NCBI GenBank assembly: GCA_012798865.1
Contig: JAAZMK010000072.1
Coordinates: 1 to 55,796 of the forward strand
From: Clostridiaceae bacterium
Lineage (GTDB): Bacteria > Bacillota > Clostridia > Saccharofermentanales > DTU023
Reading direction: 5' to 3'
Length of the DNA: 55,796 bases
Shown here: one piece after another, positions 17,941-26,564 of the stretch
Numbering within the stretch: position 1 is the stretch's first letter
How the letters are laid out: each line of letters begins with the position of its first letter
Position numbers and translations under genes: made by a program
Notes under the pieces: generated by a model
Told to the model about the DNA's origin: nothing
Seen by the model: the letters and a program-made list of their open reading frames with translations, nothing else
Database searches by the model: none

Positions 17941-18897
17941 TCAAATTGCCATCACATTATCTTCAATCAATGAACGCAAGTACTTCTCAGCGATCCGAAT
18001 TTGGTCTTCAATGAAGTCGTTATAGCCGAGTACGCGACCGTCGTGAAACGGCATATGGCAGAACTCGTAATTAATATAGCCGTCGTACCCCTCTTCTTTC
18101 AGAGCCTTGATAAAAGCGGGATAATTTGTAAGTACGGGCTGAATATGCGGGTCGAACGAGATCATGCGAATATCGCCGTTTGCCTCTTCTACGAACTCGC
18201 CGTTGGCGTGTGACAGCACCTGTCGTTTGCCGACGTCTTTGACAGCCTGCGCCACATAGGCATCGCTTTGACGTTCTTCCGTCCAGCCGAGACAGGGTGC
18301 GTCAAGGCAGCACTGCACCCATGGCGAATCGACCCATCGTACAAAGTCGAGCATGTCACGATAATCCTCAATAATGGGGTGATGATTTTGGAGAGCAAGC
18401 ACGACGCCGGCGTCTTCTGCCCATACCGCACATTCTTTGAGACATTCGACGATGTTTTGACGCAATTCGTAATCGAGGGCGCCATAGTAGGTATGATACG
18501 CTTCAGGAACCTCGTACGTCGCAATGCCGTTTCTCATGACGACACCGCGCCACGCCGCGAACACGCGCAGTACAGGCGCGCCAAGTTGGCGCGCGACACG
18601 AATCTGCTCGCGGACCATGAGAAGTTCATTTTCAATGTGTTCAGGCACCACCGAAGCGAAATTGTTGTTCGCCGCGACGGCGGCGATCTCAAGACCCTTG
18701 CTTTCGGCGTAGGTCTTGATTTCAAGACAGCGCCGCTCATCAAGATCCAAAGGTGAGCCATGCGGGCGTTTCAGGTCAAGTTCTACACCGTCGTAACCGA
18801 ATTTCGCAGCCGTATCGATAAACTCTTCAACTGTTAAGGGCGGTCTGTCATTGAACCAGACGCCCGAACAGGAGATCGAGTATAATCCGACTTTCAT
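17941..18897 (-). CDS. Sugar phosphate isomerase/epimerase-like TIM barrel (pair 3)
   Basis: 318 residues from the ATG at 18897, preferred over a GTG at 18924 because GGAGG stands seven bases upstream of it. Strands of the AP_endonuc_2 barrel are VALQNHHPI, QCCLDAPCLG, LSHANGEF and YINYEFCH. The first metal-ligand position carries Gln (LQNHH) where Glu is usual in this superfamily, so metal binding may differ. It follows the oxidoreductase gene at 18921 by 23 bases and is its operon partner. The function is probably a sugar or keto-sugar isomerase; the substrate is unknown. Confidence 0.85.
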   Translation of the reverse strand: MKVGLYSISCSGVWFNDRPPLTVEEFIDTAAKFGYDGVELDLKRPHGSPLDLDERRCLEIKTYAESKGLEIAAVAANNNFASVVPEHIENELLMVREQIRVARQLGAPVLRVFAAWRGVVMRNGIATYEVPEAYHTYYGALDYELRQNIVECLKECAVWAEDAGVVLALQNHHPIIEDYRDMLDFVRWVDSPWVQCCLDAPCLGWTEERQSDAYVAQAVKDVGKRQVLSHANGEFVEEANGDIRMISFDPHIQPVLTNYPAFIKALKEEGYDGYINYEFCHMPFHDGRVLGYNDFIEDQIRIAEKYLRSLIEDNVMAI

Positions 18898-18920
18898 ATG
18901 TTTACCTCCATTTGTTAGTG

Positions 18921-20048
18921 TCACTTGCCGACAATCTCATCGGCAAAAACTTCGCGTCCAAGCTCGGCGGAACGATAAAAGCCGTCAATGATTGCGGTGA
19001 CATTCAGCGTTTCCTCGGGTTGAACCATGAGAGGCGTCCCTTTTTGCAAGTGATCGACCGCATTTTCCATCAGGAAAAAGTGACCGGGGAAGACTTCGTT
19101 CGCATAAGGTCTCTCTTCAGAAAATACGCGCGGTCGGACATCAGCCTGATAACGACCCATCGATGTCAGTAATGTCATCTCGGGGAGCACGAGACCGCCC
19201 AGACTGCCCGCAAAGGTCATGCCGTATTCGTTCGGGAGGTTGATCGCCCAAGATGTCTTGAAATGAATGGATGCGCCGTTGTCGAGGCGAATCATGCCGG
19301 CGGCGAATTCGTCCACATCGAATTCTTTCGCTGAATAAGGCGGCATGTTCGGTACGCCGGCAGGTGCGCCGGATTCCGGCACGCTCGTGAGAATCTCCTC
19401 GCCGCTCCGGGCGATGACCGAAGACGTTACGCCCGACACAGAAGTGAATTTTGGACCGCCCATAACCCAAAGAGCGGCGTCGACAAGATGCACACCGAGG
19501 TCACAGAATACGCCGCCGCCGTTCGTTTCTTTCTTATGGAAAGCGCCCCACTTTGGAATGCCGCGACGACGGATCAGCACCGACTCGCTGAAATAGATAT
19601 CGCCTAGTCGTCCTTCGTGAGCCCATTCGTGCGCGAGTTGGTATTCGGTGTTGTAACGCAGTACCTGACAAGCAAACAACACCAAGCCTCGCTCGCGTGC
19701 GTATGCGTACAATTCACGCGTGTCGTCGTAGTTTAACGCGACGGGCTTTTCGCAGGCGACATGCGCGCCGTGCCTCATCGCCAACATCGCCATCGCCTTA
19801 TGGCTGGCGTTTGACGTACACACGGAGACGATATCCGGTTTTTCCTTGATAAGCATGTCCTCGGCTTCGGTATACCAGCGCGGAATAGAAAAACGCTCAG
19901 CCGTTTCGCGCGCGGAATCCGCTCTTAGATCTGAAACGGCACATAAATGCACGCGTTCACCCAAATTGAGATAAGCCGGGATATGCGCCGTATTGGCGAT
20001 CATGCCGCATCCGATGATCGCAACCTTTAGACGACTGTTAGTATCCAT
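18921..20048 (-). CDS. Gfo/Idh/MocA-family oxidoreductase (pair 3)
   Basis: 375 residues. Rossmann motif GCGMIANTAHIPAYL (13-27), EKP motif Glu100-Lys101-Pro102, and GGGVFCDLGVHLVDAALWVMGG as the C-domain histidine block. The ribosome site is unusual: GGTGGTGG rather than AGGAGG. It heads a two-gene unit with the pair 3 isomerase and lies just upstream of the importer operon. It is a likely NAD(P)-dependent dehydrogenase in the same pathway as the plus-strand operon that converges on this set. Confidence 0.9.
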   Translation of the reverse strand: MDTNSRLKVAIIGCGMIANTAHIPAYLNLGERVHLCAVSDLRADSARETAERFSIPRWYTEAEDMLIKEKPDIVSVCTSNASHKAMAMLAMRHGAHVACEKPVALNYDDTRELYAYARERGLVLFACQVLRYNTEYQLAHEWAHEGRLGDIYFSESVLIRRRGIPKWGAFHKKETNGGGVFCDLGVHLVDAALWVMGGPKFTSVSGVTSSVIARSGEEILTSVPESGAPAGVPNMPPYSAKEFDVDEFAAGMIRLDNGASIHFKTSWAINLPNEYGMTFAGSLGGLVLPEMTLLTSMGRYQADVRPRVFSEERPYANEVFPGHFFLMENAVDHLQKGTPLMVQPEETLNVTAIIDGFYRSAELGREVFADEIVGK

Positions 20049-20091
20049 TGGTCCACCACCATTTCTATGATTTTGTTTATGTTTATAGACA

Positions 20092-20120
20092 TGCGTGACG
20101 TTGTATCACGTCGTGACGCA
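20092..20120. other. Interrupted inverted repeat upstream of pair 3
   Basis: TGCGTGACGT (20092-20101) pairs with ACGTC-ACGCA (20108-20112, 20116-20120), with a three-base bulge. It lies between the DUF4340 stop and the oxidoreductase start. It could be an operator for the pair 3 unit or a weak terminator of the preceding operon; no T-run follows. Confidence 0.35.
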
Positions 20121-20122
20121 CT

Positions 20123-21547
20123 TTACCAAGTGATATCGAAGTCTTCGTCTTTATCCAACGCTTCAAGTGCTTCTGATACTCGAGTCACAAAGGACTCTTT
20201 CATCGAGAACTCGGAAATGCCGTTGATATAAACGCGCACACGTCGGTCCTCCTCGTGGTAGAGCGCCATGACGTCGTCATGTTTTTCCCCGGGATACCGG
20301 TATGTGATCCTCATAAGCGGGACTTCGTCCGGTTGTTCCTTCGCGGGAAGCAGACGACCGTCCGACGCGGCACTTCCAAGCAAACGGAAGAGCAGTCGGA
20401 ACCGGTCGATGTCGAGCGGTTCGCCGTCCATCGTTACGGACGGTTCGCGCGGATTCTCCTGATCAAGCGCGAATGTCCGATGACCTTCCGGCATCTCGAT
20501 CTCAATGGCGCTTACATCCATGAGCAACGGCGACAAAAACCAACGCAACAACAACTTCTCGAACTCGATGTCCATGAACGGCTGACGTTTTATCGTATAC
20601 ACGAGGGGGCTGCCTTCTGCGTTTACATAAAACAAGGAGCCGTCGTCGCCGACAGGCTGAAATCTCAATATATAGCGCATGACCTCATCAGCACTGTTGC
20701 GATAGCCAAAGGAGACATTGAGCCACGGGTCGTCAAAGCCGTATTCTCTTTCAAGTTCTGACGTGAGGTGCTGTTCCGTAATCGTTGCTCCTCGCATTCC
20801 GCAGAGAGGTGCCAAAACTTCCAAACCGTACGTCGCGTCAAGCTCATACAGACCTGCCGACACCACGAGGTGCGTTGGCGCTCCGAATGAGATTGCCGCC
20901 GATTTGAGAGCGTCGTTACCCGCTTGCACGGAGAGGATGACGATTGGCGAAGGTCGTTCCTTAAATACAAACGTCACGTCCTGCAGTGCCGAAAGCGCGC
21001 TCGACAAGGCAAGCTTAGGCGTCACCCAAAGGGAAAGCAAGTCATTCTTAGCTAAAAGGAAGAAATCCGCCTGTTCGCTTTCGATCAGATATATGCCGTC
21101 GTGACCTTCCGCGGTACAATAGCGGTCGCCGGAGATCGGTTCTTGCATGCCGAGGGAAAGCGAAATTGTCGCGCCGTCCATGTATTCTACATTGAGCGTC
21201 GCCTCGGGGGTGTCAAGTCCGTACACTGCTAAGTTGTCCGGCTTTTTTACGACGAGGGGAAGATGGCGAATGTCGGCGCAAGCGCCTAGAAAGTCAATGA
21301 AATGTTCGATATCGACGTACTCGGAAGGGAGATCTTCGATGACATAGCCTCCTTCCGCCATACCGACTTTCCACGTGCCGGACGCATTGGTGAGATGTAC
21401 CGCACGCACGTCAGTCACTTTCCTGTCCGAAAGGGTTAGCGTCAGTTCTTCGGTCTTTTGTGTGCTCCGAAGGAGCAGCAGCAATGTTACAGCAAGTACG
21501 ACAGCAAGTATGGCAAGCCCCGTTGTAAACTGCATAAGCCTTCGCAT
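20123..21547 (-). CDS. DUF4340 membrane-anchored protein of a Gld-type ABC system
   Basis: 474 residues from the ATG at 21547, which overlaps the previous stop as TGATG and has GGAGG eight bases upstream. An N-terminal helix (about residues 8-28) anchors a large external part. The body has DUF4340-type features: repeated segments such as VYGLDTPEATLNVEYMDG and YELDATYGLEVLAPL, which resemble each other and suggest two copies of the domain. In many bacteria this family follows a GldG-like gene and an ABC exporter. No enzyme motif is visible. It is likely an accessory subunit of the three upstream gene products. Confidence 0.8.
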   Translation of the reverse strand: MRRLMQFTTGLAILAVVLAVTLLLLLRSTQKTEELTLTLSDRKVTDVRAVHLTNASGTWKVGMAEGGYVIEDLPSEYVDIEHFIDFLGACADIRHLPLVVKKPDNLAVYGLDTPEATLNVEYMDGATISLSLGMQEPISGDRYCTAEGHDGIYLIESEQADFFLLAKNDLLSLWVTPKLALSSALSALQDVTFVFKERPSPIVILSVQAGNDALKSAAISFGAPTHLVVSAGLYELDATYGLEVLAPLCGMRGATITEQHLTSELEREYGFDDPWLNVSFGYRNSADEVMRYILRFQPVGDDGSLFYVNAEGSPLVYTIKRQPFMDIEFEKLLLRWFLSPLLMDVSAIEIEMPEGHRTFALDQENPREPSVTMDGEPLDIDRFRLLFRLLGSAASDGRLLPAKEQPDEVPLMRITYRYPGEKHDDVMALYHEEDRRVRVYINGISEFSMKESFVTRVSEALEALDKDEDFDITW

Positions 21548-22998
21548 CACTGGTACCTCCGGTAAAGCCAAACGCCTATACCTGTCAGCAAGATAGCGAG
21601 CGGAATAATGCCGCCCAGAACGACGCCCAGTCTCGTCACTTGTGATGATGTCGCGCCGAGTGTTTTTCCTGCAAGAGATTTCGGTGTGATGGCGGGTCCC
21701 TCTTCGCGCCCTGCCAAGTCGTTCATCATATTGAGCAGGTAGGCGCTGTTTGAGAGAGAGGTGTTGTGAAGCGCGATCGGTTCCAGCATATGATGTGAAC
21801 TCGAGACGACGATCGAAGATTGACGCGCTAATAATCCGTCTTCATAGAAACGGCGTGAGGCTAATACGAGTGCCGGGAACGGTCCCCGCTCCGTAGCGTC
21901 ATCGGCGGTGAATTCATCCGACGCGTTTGGCGGTCTAACTGCCGCAGTTTCTCCAAACGTCAGCAGCGTCTCCGTAAACTGATGATCGCGAACAGTGAAT
22001 ATTGTCTCTAAGGGTCGCGCCAAAGGCATCAGCATCGGTGCGTTTGGGTCGACAAGCATATCGCGGTAATGAGTTTCCGCGAAGTCGGCAATGGCGTAAA
22101 ACGGCTGACGCTGATAAGTTCGTTCCGGTGTCGTCTCAAACACGGAGCCTTCGCCGACAGAAACGCCCCATTCGGCAAGAAACGATTCGATCATGGGAAG
22201 GGACGCCTGAGTCACAGAAGCCGTATAGAACAACGTTTTGCCGTAGTTTCCGTCATTGTAAAGAAAGGCGTCCAGCGCACGGATATCATCAGCGGAGAGG
22301 TCATTCTGCGGCGCGAAAAGGAATAGGACATCGTAGATGGAAAGATCATCGGTTGCCGGCACAGCGTTTTCCAAAACGTAATAGTTGTTGACGAGCAGCG
22401 TTGTGAACGCTTCCGCTTCCGGACCTCCGTTTCCTACAAGTACACCGCATCGCACATCATCCCCGCTCAAAACGTTCATGATCGCGCTCGTGATCGCCTC
22501 TTCAGCACGCGACGATTCAATTATGATCGAGCCTGAGGCGGTAGGAGTGTAGTTGAACAGAGACGAAAGAGGTATCTGTTTGACGCGGTCGCCCGAGGAA
22601 ACGATCAGATCGCCTTCGGAAAGCTTGAGATCGGGTCGGGTTGCCGCGTAACTCGGATCGGCTGCATAGTCGATGTAGTGAACCGTTACGCGCGAAGAAT
22701 GGCGTTCGTATTGTTCCAGGATTTTCATTGTCTGAACGAGATACGCATCGCCCGTAAACATCTGTTCAGGGGCGAGGATATCGATGGTGACCGGTTTTAC
22801 GAAATGATCGAGCATCGTTTTAGTCTCTTCGCCGATGTTGTATGCCGCGTTGGCAGTAAGGTCCAAGGAAAGCGGGAATCGGTTGGATAATACGAGCGCC
22901 ACCGCGTTGAGGAGAATGAACACTACCACAAGAAGCGTGATCGATACCGCGAAAAGCGCGTTCATGCGCCGACCGGTCGTATTAGTTGTTTTCTTCAT
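21547..22998 (-). CDS. GldG-like ABC auxiliary membrane protein
   Basis: 483 residues from the ATG at 22998 (AAAGGAGGGG upstream; an earlier in-frame start would cover this site). A membrane helix lies near residues 12-35. Then comes the external ABC_transp_aux domain, with the typical start LSLDLTANAAYNIGEETKTML and a middle block FLFAPQNDLSADDIRALDAFL. A second helix (GVVLGGIIPLAILLTGIGVWL) ends the protein. In the Gld family this kind of protein works with an ATPase and a permease. Gliding motility is a Bacteroidota trait, so here the system probably has another, unknown envelope role. Confidence 0.85.
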   Translation of the reverse strand: MKKTTNTTGRRMNALFAVSITLLVVVFILLNAVALVLSNRFPLSLDLTANAAYNIGEETKTMLDHFVKPVTIDILAPEQMFTGDAYLVQTMKILEQYERHSSRVTVHYIDYAADPSYAATRPDLKLSEGDLIVSSGDRVKQIPLSSLFNYTPTASGSIIIESSRAEEAITSAIMNVLSGDDVRCGVLVGNGGPEAEAFTTLLVNNYYVLENAVPATDDLSIYDVLFLFAPQNDLSADDIRALDAFLYNDGNYGKTLFYTASVTQASLPMIESFLAEWGVSVGEGSVFETTPERTYQRQPFYAIADFAETHYRDMLVDPNAPMLMPLARPLETIFTVRDHQFTETLLTFGETAAVRPPNASDEFTADDATERGPFPALVLASRRFYEDGLLARQSSIVVSSSHHMLEPIALHNTSLSNSAYLLNMMNDLAGREEGPAITPKSLAGKTLGATSSQVTRLGVVLGGIIPLAILLTGIGVWLYRRYQ

Positions 22999-23011
22999 GC
23001 CGCCCCTCCTT

Positions 23012-23716
23012 TCAGCTCCACCGGCGCTTTTCAAGACCTGCGCCGGTCAAGAGCACAAAAAGTGCGGCGATGCTTAAGAAAAACACCACGTTGGAAAAAT
23101 CGATGATGCCGATGGTGAAGCCGTGATAACGGTTATTGAACGACATATACATAAAAAGAGTCTTAAACGTCTTTCCTGAAACGACACTTACCAACGCATC
23201 GATCAGGACGAGCGACAGACTTGCCGCGAAGCCGCTGACAGCGGCGATGACTTGGCTTTCAGTCAAACCGGAAAGGAAAAGGCAGATGGCGATGAGCGAC
23301 GCCCCCAGCAACATCAGTCCGATTAAGTGACCGATGACGACGGGCCAATCCGTCTTTGAGAAGTATTCGACGATCAGCGCCATGATGAGCGATCCCGAGA
23401 TGGACATCAGGTACACGGCGAGCGCGGCGAAATATTTTCCGCAAACGATGCCTAAGCGTGACACGGGCGATGTAAAGAGTATTTGATTCGTGCCTGCACG
23501 CTGATCCTCGCTCATGAGCCGCATCGTCAAGATGGGCACTAAAAACAAGACGACGGTAAACAACTGGTTGAAGAGAAACGACATGTCTGTCGTATTTTTG
23601 ACGAGATTGCCCATGAAGAAGTAGTAGGCTGTGAAAAAATACATGACGGCAATAAAAACGTAGCCGAGCGGTGAGTGAAAATATGCGTGAAACTCACGTT
23701 TGAAAACAGCGATCAT
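23012..23716 (-). CDS. GldF-like ABC permease
   Basis: 234 residues with six membrane helices. The start FKREFHAYFHSPLGYVF and the following MRLMSEDQRAGTNQILFTSP are hallmarks of GldF/NosY-type ABC-2 permeases. Overlaps the ATPase gene by 4 bases (ATGA) and precedes the GldG-like gene by 13 bases. Confidence 0.88.
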   Translation of the reverse strand: MIAVFKREFHAYFHSPLGYVFIAVMYFFTAYYFFMGNLVKNTTDMSFLFNQLFTVVLFLVPILTMRLMSEDQRAGTNQILFTSPVSRLGIVCGKYFAALAVYLMSISGSLIMALIVEYFSKTDWPVVIGHLIGLMLLGASLIAICLFLSGLTESQVIAAVSGFAASLSLVLIDALVSVVSGKTFKTLFMYMSFNNRYHGFTIGIIDFSNVVFFLSIAALFVLLTGAGLEKRRWS

Positions 23717-24693
23717 CGGAGTTCCTCACTTTCCGAGATGGGCGTTGTATCCTGATCTGTTCCTGTGACATGGAGGAAAACGTCTTCCAAAGACTGCTCG
23801 CGTCGAGTCGTTTGGAGGAGCGGAAGATCCGCATGAGCCAGAGCATGAAAAACGGCTTCGCGGATATCGGTTCCGGAGACTCCTTCGATCCGATAGTCGA
23901 ACGCGCCCGGCTCCTTCTCTAGGAGGGCTTCGACATGCTGAACGGACGGCACAGCTTGAAGCGCGTTCAAGACATCGTCTTTCGCTCCTTTAATACGCGC
24001 GACCATGCGATGGGTGGACATCATCTTTCGAGAAAGTCCTTCGGGCGTATCGTCCGCGGCGATTTTGCCTTGGTGAATCAGGATCACGCGGTCGCACATG
24101 AGCTGAATTTCGTGCAGGATATGCGACGAAACAATGACGGCACTTTTTTTGCCCGCCTCGCGAATCAGCTCGCGCATATCGACGACTTGCGACGGGTCAA
24201 GGCTTGCTGTCGGTTCATCGAGTACGAGAAGCGAAGGGTCGCCGATGAGAGCCTGCGCAAAACCTACACGCTGCCGATACCCTTTGGAAAGATTGCGAAT
24301 CATACGACGACGTTCATCGGCAAGACCGACTCGCTCACAGATGTCAGAAAGATGGTCCTCTCTCTCCTTGTGATTACGCATCACGCCCTTCAAATCACAG
24401 ACGAATGAGAGGAAGTCATTGACACGCATTTCAGGATAGAAGGAAAAAAGCTCCGGTAAATAGCCGATGTGTTTTTTTGCGTTAGTGGCATCGGCGAGGA
24501 TGTCATAGCCGGCGATACGCACCGTTCCGGACGTCGCGGCAAGGTAACCGGTCAAAATGTTCATGATCGTCGATTTTCCTGCGCCGTTAAGACCTAAGAG
24601 TCCGACAACCTGGCGATCCGCAATCGAAAAGCTGATGTCATCGAGGACTTTCTTTTCGCCGTAATATTTGACTAGATGTTCAACGTCGACCAC
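23713..24693 (-). CDS. GldA-like ABC ATP-binding protein
   Basis: 326 residues. Walker A GLNGAGKST (34-42), signature LSKGYRQRVGFAQAL, Walker B LLVLDEPTASLDP, switch VSSHILHEI. A C-terminal extension of about 100 residues is common to the CcmA/GldA class. First gene of a four-gene operon with the GldF-like, GldG-like and DUF4340 proteins. No clear promoter was found in the 212-bp upstream region, although it contains an AT-rich inverted repeat. Confidence 0.9.
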   Translation of the reverse strand: MVDVEHLVKYYGEKKVLDDISFSIADRQVVGLLGLNGAGKSTIMNILTGYLAATSGTVRIAGYDILADATNAKKHIGYLPELFSFYPEMRVNDFLSFVCDLKGVMRNHKEREDHLSDICERVGLADERRRMIRNLSKGYRQRVGFAQALIGDPSLLVLDEPTASLDPSQVVDMRELIREAGKKSAVIVSSHILHEIQLMCDRVILIHQGKIAADDTPEGLSRKMMSTHRMVARIKGAKDDVLNALQAVPSVQHVEALLEKEPGAFDYRIEGVSGTDIREAVFHALAHADLPLLQTTRREQSLEDVFLHVTGTDQDTTPISESEELR

Positions 24694-24819
24694 GCTCTTC
24701 GTTCTCCATTCCGGTGCCTCAAAAGGATTCGAGTTTTATTATGTGACATCTCCCATAATTTTGCAAAAACGCGACCGAAGAAAATGTATCTGAGAAAGAT
24801 TTGCAACTGTATAAAGGGT

Positions 24820-24839
24820 ATTATATTTAAAAATATAAT
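24820..24839. promoter_or_regulatory. AT-rich inverted repeat upstream of the Gld-like operon
   Basis: ATTATATTTAAAAATATAAT has nine-base arms around two central bases. It lies in the intergenic region 24694-24905, otherwise without a recognised feature. It may be an operator. Its half-site TTATATT also occurs in an inverted repeat before nagA (35646-35665). Confidence 0.35.
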
Positions 24840-24905
24840 GGTATGTGGCGCGGTGATCGTGACTCGTTCGAGTCCCTGAAATGTCGCATAAAAGGCGTAC
24901 AAGTA

Positions 24906-25232
24906 TTATGTGTTTTGTGATGCTTCTGTGAACAGGATACGCAGATAGTCTCTGCGACCGTATAGTATCCGGTCGATGAAAACGTCTTTATCGACTACTC
25001 GGTAAAATACAAGATAGTTGCCGCTGACAAGATAACGGTATTCGCTGTTGACCTTAGCGATAGCGGAAAAAGGCGCGCCAATCAGCGCGTGTTCACGCAG
25101 TCTGCGGATGGTTTTTGTGATTTTTGCAACTGTGGAGAGCGCAGCCTGCGGGTTTTCCAAAATTTTTTCAATATAGTCTTTGATTTCATAGAGATCTTTC
25201 TCCGCGTTTGGAGATAGATGCAGGTTATTCAT
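24906..25232 (-). CDS. ParE/RelE-family toxin
   Basis: 108 residues. The start LSPNAEKDLYEIKDYIEKIL and the end YRYLVSGNYLVFYRVVDKDVFIDRILYGRRDYLRIL match the ParE/RelE fold, with the Arg/Tyr-rich strands near the C-terminus. RelE members cut mRNA in the ribosome and ParE members poison gyrase. The sequence alone does not settle which, though the helical N-terminus leans to ParE or YafQ-like toxins. Its gene overlaps the antitoxin stop by 8 bases, the normal coupling of such pairs. Confidence 0.85.
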   Translation of the reverse strand: MNNLHLSPNAEKDLYEIKDYIEKILENPQAALSTVAKITKTIRRLREHALIGAPFSAIAKVNSEYRYLVSGNYLVFYRVVDKDVFIDRILYGRRDYLRILFTEASQNT

Positions 25233-25479
25233 GCACGATTCCGAGATGTTCTTCTACGGCCTCCAAAGTCAACCATCCTTTTTCCTCGCCGGATGTACGC
25301 CCTTTGACAAGTTCGTTCATCAGTGTAATGATTGCCTGCGTCTTTTCGTAGTCATGTATATCTACAATGGCGTATCTGCCTCGTCCATTCTTCGTTAGAA
25401 AGACGGGAGCGCCGACATCTACTTCGCGCAGCACCTCAGAATAATTGCGGAGATCGGAAATAGGTTTAATGTTTGGCAT
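25225..25479 (-). CDS. Phd/YefM-family antitoxin
   Basis: 84 residues from the ATG at 25479, which has AGGAG upstream. A longer frame reaching 25551 would run through the promoter and operator and is rejected. The N-terminal block IKPISDLRNYSEVLREV and then PVFLTKNGRGRYAIVDIHDYEK are the signature of Phd/YefM DNA-binding domains. The C-terminal tail should wrap the toxin. It probably represses its own operon by binding the inverted repeat just upstream. Confidence 0.9.
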   Translation of the reverse strand: MPNIKPISDLRNYSEVLREVDVGAPVFLTKNGRGRYAIVDIHDYEKTQAIITLMNELVKGRTSGEEKGWLTLEAVEEHLGIVHE

Positions 25480-25501
25480 AATTCTCAACTCCTTTATGTG
25501 T

Positions 25502-25549
25502 AGTATAGGTCGGTTTGCTGTGAAATTCAACTGCGAATTTACAGCAAAC
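25502..25549 (-). promoter_or_regulatory. Toxin-antitoxin promoter and inverted-repeat operator
   Basis: On the minus strand the promoter is TTGAAT (25525-25530), a 17-bp spacer and TATACT (25502-25507). A near-perfect inverted repeat covers the -35: GTTTGCTGTGAAATTC (25513-25528) against GAATTTACAGCAAAC (25535-25549), differing by one inserted base. It is the expected site for autorepression by the antitoxin. Confidence 0.75.
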
Positions 25550-25603
25550 ACGCACGCGTTTTATATTTGTGTTCATATAGCGGATTAAAGTATGAAACTT
25601 AAT

Positions 25604-26563
25604 CTAAGGAGAAAATAGAAACGCCCTCGCCTTGCCCCGCAGCAAAATAGATTCCTGTGAGGCGAGAAAGGCTGTCTGCCCCGGTGTGAGCAGGAGTTCG
25701 TCTTCTCCTGTTTGTCTGCTTTGAGGGCGCCACGAAACGGCACGGCACTGACCTTTAACGAGGAATAGTCCGGCGAATTGTCGTCTCGGCACATCCACGA
25801 CGCCTTCGCCGTTCAGTGTGAGTTCTTCCATGGCAAATTGGTCGCAACAGACTATCATGCGACGCGTCAGACCTTTTATCGTCCTCGGCTGTCCAAGACC
25901 GGGAATCTCTCGCGGCGTGGGCGTAAGAGTCGCGACGTCAAGTGCCTCTTGTAAATGGAGCCTCCGCGGCTTTCCCGCATGGTCGCGTCGATCATAGTCG
26001 AAAACGCGGTACGTCACGTTTGAGCTCTGTTGCAGCTCAAAACAGAGAATGCCTCCGCCGAGAGCATGCAGAGTGCCTGCTGGAATAAAAAAAACGTCGC
26101 CTGCATGGACGGGCACCTTTCGGAGTACCGATTCAATCGTGCCTTCTCGCACATGCTGTTCCAATTCCGTTCGCGTCAATGATTTACGAAGACCATGGTA
26201 AATCCAAGCATCGGGATCCGCGTCGAGAATATACCAGCATTCTGTTTTTCCCGATAATTCGCCATGGCGGCGCGCACTGTCCTCGTCGGGATGGACTTGT
26301 ACGGAGAGCGGCAAGCGCGCGTCGATTAGTTTCGCCAAAATCGGAATCGTGCCGTCCTGATGTGCCGAACCGCCCGCCAACCACGGCTCCATTGACAGAC
26401 GATCCTGAAGGGTACGCCCGTCGGAAAGGCGTGAATGACCGTCCGCGTGAGTGGAAAGCTCCCAGCTCTCGGCGAGCCGTTCTCCCGAACCCTTGCGATA
26501 TCGCTCAAAGAGCCGGAAGCCGCCCCAAATCGCGTCTTTAAGAGAGGGTCGCAAAGATAGCAT
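25604..26563 (-). CDS. manA: Mannose-6-phosphate isomerase, class I
   Basis: 319 residues. It interconverts mannose-6-phosphate and fructose-6-phosphate with one Zn2+. The family motifs are present: IWGG near the start, LSVQVHPDEDSA (Gln and His of the zinc site), KTECWYIL (Glu), and FIPAGTLHALGGGILCFELQQSS (His). At this length it belongs to the short bacterial form without the extra insert. Its ATG is one base past the activase stop, and the GGAGG lies in the end of that gene, so it is the last gene of the nanE-GRE-activase operon. Confidence 0.93.
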   Translation of the reverse strand: MLSLRPSLKDAIWGGFRLFERYRKGSGERLAESWELSTHADGHSRLSDGRTLQDRLSMEPWLAGGSAHQDGTIPILAKLIDARLPLSVQVHPDEDSARRHGELSGKTECWYILDADPDAWIYHGLRKSLTRTELEQHVREGTIESVLRKVPVHAGDVFFIPAGTLHALGGGILCFELQQSSNVTYRVFDYDRRDHAGKPRRLHLQEALDVATLTPTPREIPGLGQPRTIKGLTRRMIVCCDQFAMEELTLNGEGVVDVPRRQFAGLFLVKGQCRAVSWRPQSRQTGEDELLLTPGQTAFLASQESILLRGKARAFLFSP

Positions 26564-26564
26564 G

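Noticed and set aside
17911..17950. Terminator after the pair 3 isomerase
   Set aside because: GCAATTT/AAATTGC arms exist but are AT-only, and the following run is A-rich rather than T-rich on the transcribed strand.
24850..24885. tRNA-like GACTCGTTCGAGTCCC segment
   Set aside because: It contains TTCGAGTCCC like a T-arm, but the stem does not pair in the required 5-7-5 form and no acceptor or anticodon stem is found upstream.
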